From contig QNQO01006228.1 in the NCBI GenBank assembly GCA_003290165.1, positions 186,001 through 250,000 of the forward strand: DNA of 64,000 nucleotides, written 5' to 3'. Source of the stretch: Berberis thunbergii. Its lineage: Eukaryota > Streptophyta > Magnoliopsida > Ranunculales > Berberidaceae. Of the stretch, positions 10,687-20,791 are shown in pieces (positions within the stretch are counted from its first letter, which is position 1; each line of letters opens with the position of its first letter). The position numbers and the translations under genes are program-made. The notes under the pieces are model-generated. The model had not been told where the DNA came from and searched no databases. It saw nothing but the letters and a program-made list of their open reading frames with translations.

Positions 10687-11700
10687 ATGGGAAGAGCTTC
10701 TAGAGATAAGAGGGTGAGTTTCGCTATTTTCTTTTTTTCATTTTTATTAATATTATTTTTTGTTGATTGTCTTTTTTTAATTTTAAGGATATATATTATC
10801 GCAAAGCAAAGGAAGAAGGTTGGTGTGCTCAAAGTGCCTTTAAGCTCCTTCAAATTGATGAGGAATTCAACTTGTTTGAAGGTATTTTTGGGCTTTTCAT
10901 TTCCTAGCCATAGTAGTTACCTATAACTTCAATCCCATGGATGGTTGTAGAAGAATGCAACATTTGATATAAATGTTGCTTAAATTTTGATTTTTTGAGT
11001 GGGTAAACATTTACGTAGTTGCAATTACTATAAATATGCAAAATTGCATGTTGAAGGCTCAATTGTTCACAGGAAAAAGAGTCTGGAAAATTTTAAAACA
11101 ACAAGTTTTTTTTTAACTTTTTTGAATATGTGAAGTGCATTGATGTTGATATCAACAATTTGAAGGAGTGGAGTTCTAGATAATGAATTTCTTACATGGA
11201 ATGACATTATAGGAGGTGATGTTGAGGATGAAGGCTGTGACAATGAGTTGTTGGGTATCATTCTAGGTATAGAGGTGTTGGGGGAAGGGTAATTGCAAAG
11301 ATGTAGCCTGATTTGTTTCTGATTGAAGGGAGCTCTTTGTATTTTAAGACATTTTCTCTTTTCTTTCTTTTTTCATTTCTTTTGGAAATGTCACTGTAAA
11401 CCTGGCCATTTTTCAATGTAAAAGAAATAGAAATTAAAAAGATAATATAAACACAATAACATTGTCGCATTAGTTGAACAAACCTGCCCTTAAGCAACTG
11501 AATTATTTAGCAATTGCTCGTCTTTCAATCTTAGTATTTTTTTTCTTAAGTTAAGGTATAAAGCTGTTGGCACAGATGTCTAATGAAATCATAGGTTTCA
11601 TGTATTTTAATTTTGGTTTTTTTTATGTGCAGATGTGAAGCGTGCAGTAGATCTTTGTGCAACACCTGGGAGTTGGAGTCAAGTATCTCTTAGCAAGGGG
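10687..11700 (+). pseudogene. TRM7: Captured TRM7 (FtsJ-type tRNA 2'-O-ribose methyltransferase) 5' exons
   Basis: TRM7 methylates the ribose at tRNA anticodon-loop positions 32 and 34, using SAM. Three pieces are in frame with consensus splice sites. They are 10687-10713 (MGRASRDKR, the conserved start), 10788-10881 ([12 protein letters not shown], then [12 protein letters not shown]) and 11633 to about 11685 (VKRAVDLCATPGSWSQV, the SAM-binding motif I with the usual A changed to T in CAAPGSWSQ). After the SAM motif the reading ends in a stop (LS-AAG region near 11700). The rest of the approximately 300-residue protein was not found. Intron retention shows the piece came from genomic DNA. 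It lies in sense within CACTA-1. Confidence 0.85.
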
Positions 11701-11945
11701 AACTGATAAATATTATTCTTTAGGCCAAGATATATGGATCCATTTGCACTTTCAGAAGCAAATGCCCTTAAGCTACTCTGACCATATATTGCTAATGGAA
11801 AGTTAACGAGCTCCTGCAAAGAAATTGCACACGTTTTCTTCTCCCCTGTCACAGGAGGTCCTCTGCAGACCTCCACTGCTTTGCTGATTAGACAGTCCAT
11901 ATCATTCGTGGCATGAAACATAGATCGGCGACTAGCATATTCCAT
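11679..11945 (-). pseudogene. Possible captured exon, unassigned, antisense to TRM7
   Basis: An 88-codon open frame reading MEYASRRSMFHATNDMD and continuing with SKAVEVCRGPPVTGEKK and SLQELVNFPLAIYG has the composition of real protein, unlike its AT-rich surroundings. I do not recognise the family. It may be an exon of another captured gene in the opposite orientation. Confidence 0.35.
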
Positions 11946-11949
11946 GGGT

Positions 11950-14650
11950 ATCTTTGAGGCAATTTAATGTGGTAGGAAGGATCTTGGTGGATAAGAAAGT
12001 CTCATATTTGGCAGGTTGAACAATGTTTCGTCTTTCATTGTATTATTGCGGAATAATGTTCTAGTCTAGCTGCTTCTGATTTGTTATGATGATTGCCCTT
12101 GGGTGTGTACACGTATCCATAGAAGTTGGTTTTCCCAGCTAGCTCTTTGTTAGAGCAAGTTTGCTGCCTTGCAGAAGTCAAGTACTTGATCTGAGTGTTT
12201 TAACTAAAATTTGTTAAATCAAAATTTGTTCTATAGATATGCTTGAAAGTTGACCTGATGTATTTGAATTGGAGTTCATTTTGAATTAAATAATCATAAT
12301 CATCCTCACTTCAAAAATTTTTGGTTGTGTTATCATGCTGTTCTTTGTTTCTCACACTGAATGACCCTTCACATGTACTTTGTGCCATAGTAAAAAGTAA
12401 CAGTGGTAACCATTTTGTCAATCCACAGGTTACCAGTCCTGGCAGGTGCTCCTGATTCATTAGGAGGTACATATTGTTCCCCTTACTTGGCGGTTGATGG
12501 TGGCTTCTATTCTTGCCCTGCAGGATAGACAACATCCTCTGCTGGTTCCAGGTTAGTATCAGTCTATTCATGTAAAGCTCCAAATTATTTTTATATATTT
12601 ATTTGATTTACAAATCAATTTATTATAATACTTATAACTATATATGTTATCCCTGTCTTCTGTAAGGAAAATTATCTTGATGAATACTGCAATAATGCCA
12701 TAGTAGTTTCTGAAATAAGCTCAAATGGTTATGGTTGTCCTCTCAGCTTAATATGCTTTGAGGATGAGAAGAACCACAAGAAATAAATATATAAAATAAA
12801 ATCTGATAAAAAAGGATATAAATATTAATTGATGCATGTTAATTTTGTGTTTGTGTTGGGGCCGCAATACTTTTAACCTTTATTTTGAGAATTGATCATT
12901 GGTATGTAAGATATTCAATATCTTCTTTTTTGCCAATTGTTGTGCTTTCATCAGAATGATTATTTTCAGTATTTATTTATATAATTATCTATTTACACCA
13001 TTTTAACAAACTAAATTCTCGTTCTCTCGCAATTGGAGCTTCTGTAGTTTATGTGTTTGTACACTTTCTTATTGTTTTTCATTTGTGGTTGTTCTCTGTG
13101 CAATGGTATTTGTACAAATTTTTAAGTATCTCATGTCACAATTCGATGCAGCAAGGAGACCAGCACAAACATACCGAACAATGGGTTGAAGCCTCCAAAA
13201 TCTGGTAATGGTTTGTATTTGTTCTTTCTGATCATTGTGTAACAACTTTCAAAACTCAATGTTAAGTTCCGTGTATTTTATGCTTCTCATATTATTCTAA
13301 ACTAATTGTGCCTATTTGTGGATAGAGCTTGTAGATGATGAATTTGGCCAACGACAGAACAAACCCCGTAGGCAAGTCAAACTTTTTTGCATTTTCCAAC
13401 CGAGTGTATTTTAATATGTTACACTTATCAAATATGTTTTTACTTGTGCGCTGCATGGAGTGATTGACAGTGGCAAGAATATTCTTTTACAGATACTCAG
13501 AAATGAGTTTTGGCCAATGATATAGAAGTTGAGGTCATGTGTATTTGAATAAGCAATTACAGGTAGGTTGTTCCTCACATGTATGACTAGAGGTTTTCCC
13601 TCTTCTGGCTGGCTATTTGAAAGTTTCTTAGTAATGTTAACCTCTGATGCTTCAGGCTTTACTCATGACCCACTGTGTCGTCCAGCTTTTGCTCAGGAGC
13701 ACTATGGGCAGTGGAATTTCTCAATAGAAACTAGGTAACTACTAGCATTCTAGTTTTCCCTCTCCTGCCCATTGTTGTACAATGTAAACCTTAATTTCTA
13801 TTGCACCCAAATATTCAAATGCTGCTCAGAATATAAGATTGTTTGACAGTTTTCTCAATCATTTTTACCCTTGAAGTTATATTTTGAAATACCTGCTCAA
13901 GCTACGATTGATGTGAGAAGATGACAAGGAATGGTAGATTTGCCATCCCGTCCCAGGATTTGCTATCCCGTCCTCAACTGTAAGTCATTTTAGTTTGTCC
14001 TTTTCATTTGAAATGTTTTCAACTATGCAATTTCTTTTCTTTCCATTGATCAGTAAAGGAGATGACAAGGAATGGCATTGACTAAGAAAATTTGATTCTG
14101 TCCATGCCTCGAGTTTCTTGGAATGGTGTTCTATTTAGATCAGTTATTCATTTCTTGTTTTTTGCTTTAACAATTTTTTGGCTGCCACTTGACATACAAT
14201 TGTTTGTAAATTGTCAGACTTCAAGGGCATTCCATTCCAGGCCTTTCTGATGAGCAATCTTAAGACTAAACTTAGATAGCTTAATCTTGGCCAGCAGCTT
14301 ACTGATGAGCTCAAGGTCGGTGAGGCCCTGTAGACAACGCCCTGAGACAACCATTGTACAACTTCGGTTTTTGTTGTTAGATGCAAGCATTGACAATTTG
14401 TAACAATTTTAATTTGTATTTTTCTTCTGGATCATGTATAATATTGATTTTGAAATGAAATTAAAGTTCCCCTTAATGTATGATGATGGTACCATATGAA
14501 TTTAGTTTAGTGTCGTTGTTTATATTTGATTTTTGATTTGAGTCTAAAAGTTGTAGTGCATATGTTGGATAGATTATCTGCACCCAATGAAAAGAAAACA
14601 CTAAAGGTTGAAAAATGTGATTTTTATATGGTAAAAAATTTGAATTATCA
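11950..14650. other. CACTA-1 interior with scattered exon-like pieces, unassigned
   Basis: Mostly AT-rich intron-like DNA. Exon-like pieces are: about 12420-12556 (minus strand, containing QGKNRSHHQPPSKGNNMYLL), 13152-13205 (SKETSTNIPNNGLKPPKSG), 13325-13370 (ELVDDEFGQRQNKPRRQ), 13655-13737 (GFTHDPLCRPAFAQEHYGQW) and 14215-14396 (minus strand, containing VVSGRCLQGLTDLELISKLL). None could be assigned, and no transposase motif was seen. Confidence 0.35.
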
Positions 14651-14654
14651 AAGA

Positions 14655-14940
14655 AAATTTAGCGGCGGTTGCAGATCGTCGCTAAAAGGCAAAAAGTTGG
14701 ATTGTTCATCGAATTTTGGCGACGGTTTATAACCGTCGTTATATTGTATTTAGCGACGGTTATAAACGTCGCTACATTAAACCGTCGCTATATAGTGTTT
14801 AGCGAAGGTTATGCCAGCGCTTGCTAAAAACTGAATGACCTAGTGACGCCTTTATTAGCGGCGGTTGGCCAAGCGTCGCTGTATTATTTAGCGACAGTCA
14901 GAACCGTCTCTAAATACCTTTGGCCACCGTCGCTAAATTA
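14655..14940. repeat. Right subterminal repeats of CACTA-1
   Basis: Repeated TTTAGCGACGGTTATAA and ACCGTCGCTA motifs in alternating orientation, spaced by a few tens of bases. They mirror the left end at 9755-9900 and are presumed transposase-binding sites. Confidence 0.8.
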
Positions 14941-14969
14941 CTGTTTTCTTGTAGTGTCTTTTTGAATCA

Positions 14970-17900
14970 ATGGCGACTCAACCCTCACAGTCCTCATCAT
15001 CTTCTGGTTTCTCTCAATACAGGTCAGACTTCTTCTATGTCTTCTGCTCCCTCTTATCAAGTGTTGAATCATACTCTGCCAGTGAAACTAGATAGACCAA
15101 ATTATATACTTTGGAAATCACAAATTGAGAATGTGATATATGCAAATGGATTTGAAGACTTTATTGAAGGAATTTCAGTTTGTCTAGCAAAAGAATTAAG
15201 TACAGGAGTCATCAATCCTGCCTTTGTTGCTTGGAGAAGACAAGATCGTACCATTCTAAGTTGGATTTATGCTTCTCTTACACCAGCCATAATGGCTCAG
15301 ATTATTGGTCACAACACCTCTTTTTCAGCTTGGAAAGCTTTAGAACAAATATTTTCCTCTTCTTCAAGAGCTAGGATTATGCAACTACGATTAGATTTAC
15401 AGTCTACCAAGAAGGGTTCACTGTCCATGATTGACTACATCATGAAAATCAAAAGTGCAGCAGACAATTTAGCTGCCATTGGTGAGTTAGTCTCCGATCA
15501 AGATCATATAATGAATCTCTTAAATGGCTTAGGTACTGAATATAACTCAGTAGTCACAGTAATTAATGTTCGGGATGATCAGATCTCACTTGAATCTATA
15601 CATAGCATGTTGTTATCTTTGAGAATCGACTTGAGCAACAAAGCTCTGTGGATAGTATTTCTCCTGTTACAGCAAATTTGGCTAGTTCTAGTCATAAACA
15701 TAGTAGTGGACAATAGTTTGGTCAGTCTTTTGGTCGAGGTTTTAGTCATGGCAGAGGAAGGCACTATGGTGGTCAGTCTAATAGGGATGAGGTCGTGCAA
15801 GAAACTCCCATGGACGACAATATGGTACTTCCTATGGCTCCACTCATAACCATCACAGTGGCCATTCATATACTCACAATAGTAGACAGTCCAATGATCG
15901 GCCACAATGTCAGTTGTGTGGTAAATATGGGCATGTAGCTCTTGCTTGTTATCATCGCTTTGATATTAACTTTCAGAATTCAGTGGGTTCTTCGTCTTCT
16001 GGATCTTCAAATGACTTCAAACCAACCATACCAGCCTTACCAGCAGTTTCAAGTCCTTTTCATAATGAAGGGTGGTACTTGGATTCAGGAGCAAGTCATC
16101 ATTTGACTAATGATCAATCTGGCATTACCAATTCTTCTCCATACATGGGTTCAGACAAGGTCACAGTTGGTAATGTCACTTCTCTTCCCATTGCTAATGT
16201 TGGTTCTTTATCATTTTCTTCTTCTTCTTCTCATAGTCCATCCTCTTCTTTCCTTCTTAAACAAAATTTTCATGTTCCTTCCTTATCTACTAATCTGATC
16301 AGTGTTGCTCAGTTCTGTGCTGATAACAATGTCTTTATTGAATTTTGGTCTAATCATTTCTTTGTGAAGGAACCACATTCGAGGAGGGTTCTAGCTGAGG
16401 GCACACTTGAAAATGGCTTATACAAGTTGCCTGTTCTTCCAATTCTTCCTGCCCCTAGTTCTAGCATTGCACTTAGTTCCAGCATTGCATCCAGTTCCAG
16501 CATTGCTTCCAGTTCCAGTTTCAGCAGTGGTTCCAACATTGCTTCCAGTTCCAGTAGTGCGTCCAGTTCCAGCATGTCTGATCTGTCTAGTTTTTCTAGT
16601 ACTTCTTGTCTTGCTAACAATGAGCAATTATTGCATTATAGACTAGGACATCCTTCAGTAGATGTTGTTCATCATGTATTGAATCTTTGTAATCTGCCAT
16701 TCAATAAATCTCAGTCCTCTGTTTGTTCTTCCTGTCAACTGGCTAAAAGTCATCATTTACGAACAACTTTATCTTCTTCTCATGCTTCTCGTCCCTTGGA
16801 ACTTATTCATACGGACATCTGGGGTCCTGCATTTGTTAAATCCACATCTGGTGCTTGTTTTTTCATCCTGTTTGTAGATGACTTTTTCCAGGTTTACTTG
16901 GTTTTTTCCACTACAGACCAAAGATCAGGCCTTGCCTATGTTCAAATTGTTCAAACTTCATGTTGAAAACCAGTTTAACACCTTTATTAAATGTCTTCAA
17001 TCTGTTAATGGTGGTGAATTCAAGGTTTTTAAATCGTTTTATTGGATTTTGGTATTGGACATCGATTTTCTTGTCCACATTCTTCTTCCCAGAATGGTCG
17101 GGTGGAACGTAAACATAGACATGTTGTTGAAACAGGTCTTGCTTTGTTGGCTCATGCTCATATGCCTTTCCAGTTTTGGCAGTATGCTTTTCAAGCTGCT
17201 GTCTTTCTTATCAATCGCATGCCAACTAAAGTACTTCATCATAAGTCTCCTTATCAGGTTCTTCTTAATCGTTTCCTGACTATCATGGTATTCATGTATT
17301 TGGTTGCTTATGCTTTCCCTTCATTCGTCCATATAATAAGCATAAAGTTCAATTTAGATATGTTGCTTGTGTCTTTCTGGGTTATAGCTTAGACCATAAG
17401 GGATTTTTGTGTCTAGATCAAGTTTCTGGTTGAGTCTATGTTTCTTCTAACGTAGTGTTTGATGAAAACAAGTTTCCTATGCACCATTCTTCTTCATTGC
17501 ATTCATCAGTTTCCACGTTCAATCAGTTGCCCACTTCGATCACTTCTTTTGTTCCTCTTCCTCAGTCCTCTCCTAGCTCAGTTCATTCTTCTACTCTTCC
17601 ATCTCCTGCTCTATCTTCTACTACTGCTAGTCCTCTGCTTCCAGCTGATATTACTCCTACTGCTAGTACGTTGCTTTCAGATGATATTCCTCCTACTGCT
17701 AGTCCTTCTCTTCTTACTCGCATGGTTGCTCGTTCTATGGCTGGCATTTCAAAGAGGAAACATATTCTTGATTTATCTGTTGTTAAATTTTCTGAACCTA
17801 CTACGTTACGACAAGCTCTTAAGGATCCAAGCTGGGTTCACGCCATGGAACAAGAGATTTCTGCCTTGCATAAAAATGGCACTTGGACTTTGGTTGATCC

Positions 17901-19328
17901 ACCTAGTGATGTGAATATTATAGGTTGTAAATGGGTGTATAAACTCAAATACAAACCTGATGGGAGTATTGACAGGTACAAAGCTCGCCTTGTTGCCAAG
18001 GGATTCAATCAAACCTATGGTTTGGATTATTTTGAGACATTCAGTCCTGTTGTCAAGACTGCTAATATCCGTATTGTTCTCACACTTGCTGTCAGTTTCA
18101 AATGGGACATTCGCCAACTTGATGTTCATAATGCCTTCTTGAATGGTGATCTTGAAGAACAGGTCTTCATGGCTCAACCTCCTAATTTTTTAGACAAACA
18201 ATTTCCTTCCAAAGTTTGTCAACTCAGGAAATCATTGTATGGCTTGAAACAATCTCCTCGTGCTTGGTTTTCCAAACTTAGTTGTGCTCTTCTCACCTAG
18301 GGTTTCTTTGCCTCTCGGACAGACAATTCCATGTTTGTCAAGTTTGATCGACATTATATTCTTATTGTGTTGATCTATGTGGATGACATCATTGTTACAG
18401 GCAGTTCTTCGCAGCACATTTCTTCTCTGATTGCTCATTTAAACTCTGTCTTTGCTCTTCGAGACTTGGGGCCTTTATCATATTTCTTGGGTATTGAAGT
18501 TCATCAATATAATGGTGCACTTCATCTCAGCCAAGCAAAGTATATTGCTGATCTGCTTACTCATACTGCTATGTTGGATTGCAAGTCTTCTCCTACTCCA
18601 GGGGCAATTGGCAAACTCTTGTCACAGTCTGATGGCACTCCTCTTGTGAATGCAACTCCCTATCGCAACATAGTTGGTGCTCTTCAATATGTTACCATGA
18701 CCAGGCCGAACATTTCCTTTGCTGTCAATAAGGCTTGTCAGTTTATGCAGGCACCTACCACATCTCACTGGTTGGCTGTCAAGCGCATTCTGCATTATCT
18801 GAAGGGCTCTTATAATGATGGATTGCTTTTACAACCTGCTCGTGATCTTGCTATTGAAGCCTTCTCCGATGCTGACTAGGGCTCTGACCCTAATGACAGA
18901 CGAAGTTCCAGTGGCTACTTGGTCTATTTAGGAGGCAATTTGATTTCTTGGTCTGCATCCAAAGAACGTGTAGTCTCCAGAAGTAGTGCTGAATCTGAGT
19001 ATTGTGGTCTTGCTCTTGCTACTTTTGAGGTCATCTGGATACAAGCCTTATTGAAAGAGCTTTGTTTTTCTCTTCCTGGTCCTCCCATTCTCTGGTATGA
19101 CAATGTCAGTGCTTATCACCTTGCTAAGAATTCAGTTTTTCATGCAAGGACCAAACATATTGAAATTGATCTACATTTCATCTATGATCATGTTCTTCGG
19201 GGTGCTTTGTTTCTCAGTTTTGTTCCTACTACTGAGCAGTCTGCAGATCTTCTCACCAAACATCTTACAAGTGCAAGGTTTGGCTATCTCAAGTCCCACC
19301 TTGGCCTTGTTCCTTGCCCTTGCACTTG
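14970..19328 (+). pseudogene. Gag-Pol polyprotein of copia-1, broken
   Basis: Domains in order: gag from ATG 14970 with UBN2-type gag (to about 15620), zinc knuckle CQLCGKYGHVALAC (15908-15949), protease motif WYLDSGASHH (about 16074), integrase HHCC region (HYRLGHPS to CSSCQLAKSHH, 16630-16750), integrase core (HTDIWGP at 16808 onward, to about 17280), RT ([42 protein letters not shown], and active-site YVDD at about 18377) and RNase H (YLVYLGGNLISWSASK to DLLTKHLTSARFG). Breaks: frameshifts near 15030, 15622, 16890 and 17040-17450, and two in-frame TAG codons at 18298-18300 and 18877-18879, each where the family has Trp. The element cannot encode its own proteins. Confidence 0.9.
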
Positions 19329-19336
19329 AGGGGGGA
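19325..19336 (+). promoter_or_regulatory. Polypurine tract of copia-1
   Basis: GAGGGGGGA directly precedes the 3' LTR, the expected plus-strand priming site. Confidence 0.75.
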
Positions 19337-19575
19337 TGATAGAAAGTATCCCAGCTAGTTTGTTAGTATGAGCTGTTGTTTGTTAGTGTGTAATGATAGG
19401 CTGTAATGATGAGCTGTAGTTTGTTAGTATTAGTTGTAATCTGTTGTAATCTGTAGTTTGTTATGATAGGCTGTAAGAATGTAATCTGATACATCAATAT
19501 AAATAGATACAATATACTCTGTATTGCTAGTTAAGCAAAAGCAGAGAGATTCAGTTTGTTCATATAATTCTATCT
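19337..19575 (+). repeat. 3' LTR of copia-1
   Basis: 239 bp with the same termini as the 5' LTR, followed by the target duplication CCCAA at 19576-19580. Confidence 0.95.
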
Positions 19576-19784
19576 CCCAACAACTCCTGGCACAAAACAT
19601 CATGCCTCAATCTCTACAACACCACAATGAGTTACCACATCTTTCCACAATAGGCACACACCTTCGTCCTACATAACTCTTTCCTCAGTTTGGCTCAAAT
19701 GAGTCCTCCAGCCAATCATCAATTGCCCTTGCTCCTATTACAACGGAAATGACGACTGCCCCAGATGGCACTACACCAAAAGGC

Positions 19785-20010
19785 TCGTTTAGCTACGGGG
19801 AGGTGGCCACGGCTCTAAGCCGTTGGTTTATTTTCCACGGCTAAAAACGTGGCTATAACGACCAACGGTTTAAAACCGTTGCTAAAAAATAAAACCGTGT
19901 GGAAAAAACACTACACTAAAAGGGTTGCTACGGTTTTAAACCGTGGCTATAACTGCCAACGGTTTATAACCGTGGCTAAACCTGCCAACGGTTTGAAACC
20001 GTAGCTAAAA
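19785..20010. repeat. Left subterminal repeats of CACTA-2, with a second internal CACTA-like start
   Basis: Multiple AACGGTTTAAAACCGT-type palindromic motifs. At 19909 the sequence CACTACACTAAAAGGG restarts a terminus-like sequence inside the element, so the left end looks duplicated or is the remnant of a second element. Confidence 0.8.
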
Positions 20011-20099
20011 TTTTTAACTTTCACACTTTCGCCAAAATGGTTTCGCGCTTTGGAGGGAGATTTTCGCGCTTTGGCGAAAAAAATTGATGAAAAACAGAT

Positions 20100-20395
20100 A
20101 TTCTCGAAAGAAAGAAGAAGGACGAATGAAGGAGAAGCAGGGAAGAAGAAGAAGAAGGACGAAACAGGGAAGAAGAAGAAGGATGAAACAGGGAAGAAGA
20201 AGGACGAAACAGGGAAGGACGATAGAAGAAGAAGTAGGGATGAAACAGACTCTTGAAGCAGGGAAGAAGAAGGACGCAATGAAGGAGAGGACGATAGAAG
20301 AAGAAGAAGAAGAAGAAGAAGAAGAAGAAGAAGAAGAAGAAGAAGAAGAGAAGAAGAAGAAAGAAGAAGAAGAAGAAGAAGAAGAAGAGAAGGTA
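20100..20395 (+). repeat. GAA/AAG microsatellite and GGGAAGAAG minisatellite
   Basis: First a degenerate repeat of ACGAAACAGGGAAGAAGAAG (about 20120-20270), then a near-pure (GAA)n tract (20296-20395). It remains open in frame but is low complexity. Confidence 0.85.
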
Positions 20396-20554
20396 AGATC
20401 TCCTTCTTCTTCTTTAGATCTCCTTATTCTTTAGATCTCTTTGTTAATCTCTTCTTCTGATTTTTTTCTTCTTTCAGCATAGCAAACCCTAGAACTCACT
20501 TTCTTCTTTTCTCCAGCTCGATTTCTGAAGAGGAGAAGAAGAAGATTTCTCCGA

Positions 20555-20740
20555 ATGGATCAATTTCCCCCGAATCCCCTCTCGTTGCTGTTCTTGCTTT
20601 CGTACATTACATCAATTCCACAATCGCGGGAGAGAGGGCTTCGAGAACGAAAGAAAGACCTAGCTTTTGTTAAACCTTTGAAATGGATATCGAATCAGGT
20701 GATTCTTGAAACCCTAATTTATCATTTTATGATTCTTTAA
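20555..20740 (+). other. Short open frame before the thioesterase fragment
   Basis: Sixty-one codons starting MDQFPPNPLSLLFLLSY, followed by an AG-GT boundary in NQ|GTGATT. It could be a captured first exon or a 5' leader piece. No family was recognised. Confidence 0.3.
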
Positions 20741-20791
20741 ATAGCTTTGTTTGATTTATTGAAAACAATCTCGTTTTCTGATTGGTTTTGC

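Larger units (their letters stand above)
9739..14956. mobile_element. CACTA-1: 5.2-kb CACTA element carrying gene fragments
   Basis: The left end CACTATAAGAAAAGAGTAAT and the right end (reverse complement CACTACAAGAAAACAGTAAT) are near-identical terminal inverted repeats. The 3-bp target duplication TCT (9736-9738, 14957-14959) is exact. Subterminal AGCGACGG/CCGTCGCTA arrays occupy about 9755-9900 and 14655-14940. No transposase was found; the interior holds exon pieces of at least one host gene (TRM7). It sits in the 5' untranslated leader of copia-1, between the primer-binding site and the gag start. Confidence 0.95.
9474..19575 (+). mobile_element. Ty1/copia LTR retrotransposon (copia-1), interrupted by a CACTA element
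   Basis: Complete element with identical-length LTRs (239 bp each) and a perfect 5-bp target duplication CCCAA (9469-9473 and 19576-19580). The primer-binding site follows the left LTR and a purine tract precedes the right LTR. Excluding the CACTA insertion (9739-14956 plus 3 bp TSD), the element is about 4.9 kb, usual for plant copia. Domain order gag-PR-INT-RT-RNaseH is Ty1/copia. Short LTRs and compact size suggest an Ale/Retrofit or RE1-like group (inference). It inserted into the LINE. Confidence 0.95.

Noticed and set aside
16354..16646. Overlapping open frames on both strands rich in Leu/Ala/Thr/Glu
   Set aside because: They are shadows of the Ser-rich linker of the copia-1 integrase region (AGTTCCAGC-type repeats).
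20050..20434. Lys/Glu-rich open frames
   Set aside because: They result from the GAA/AAG microsatellite and do not indicate a protein.
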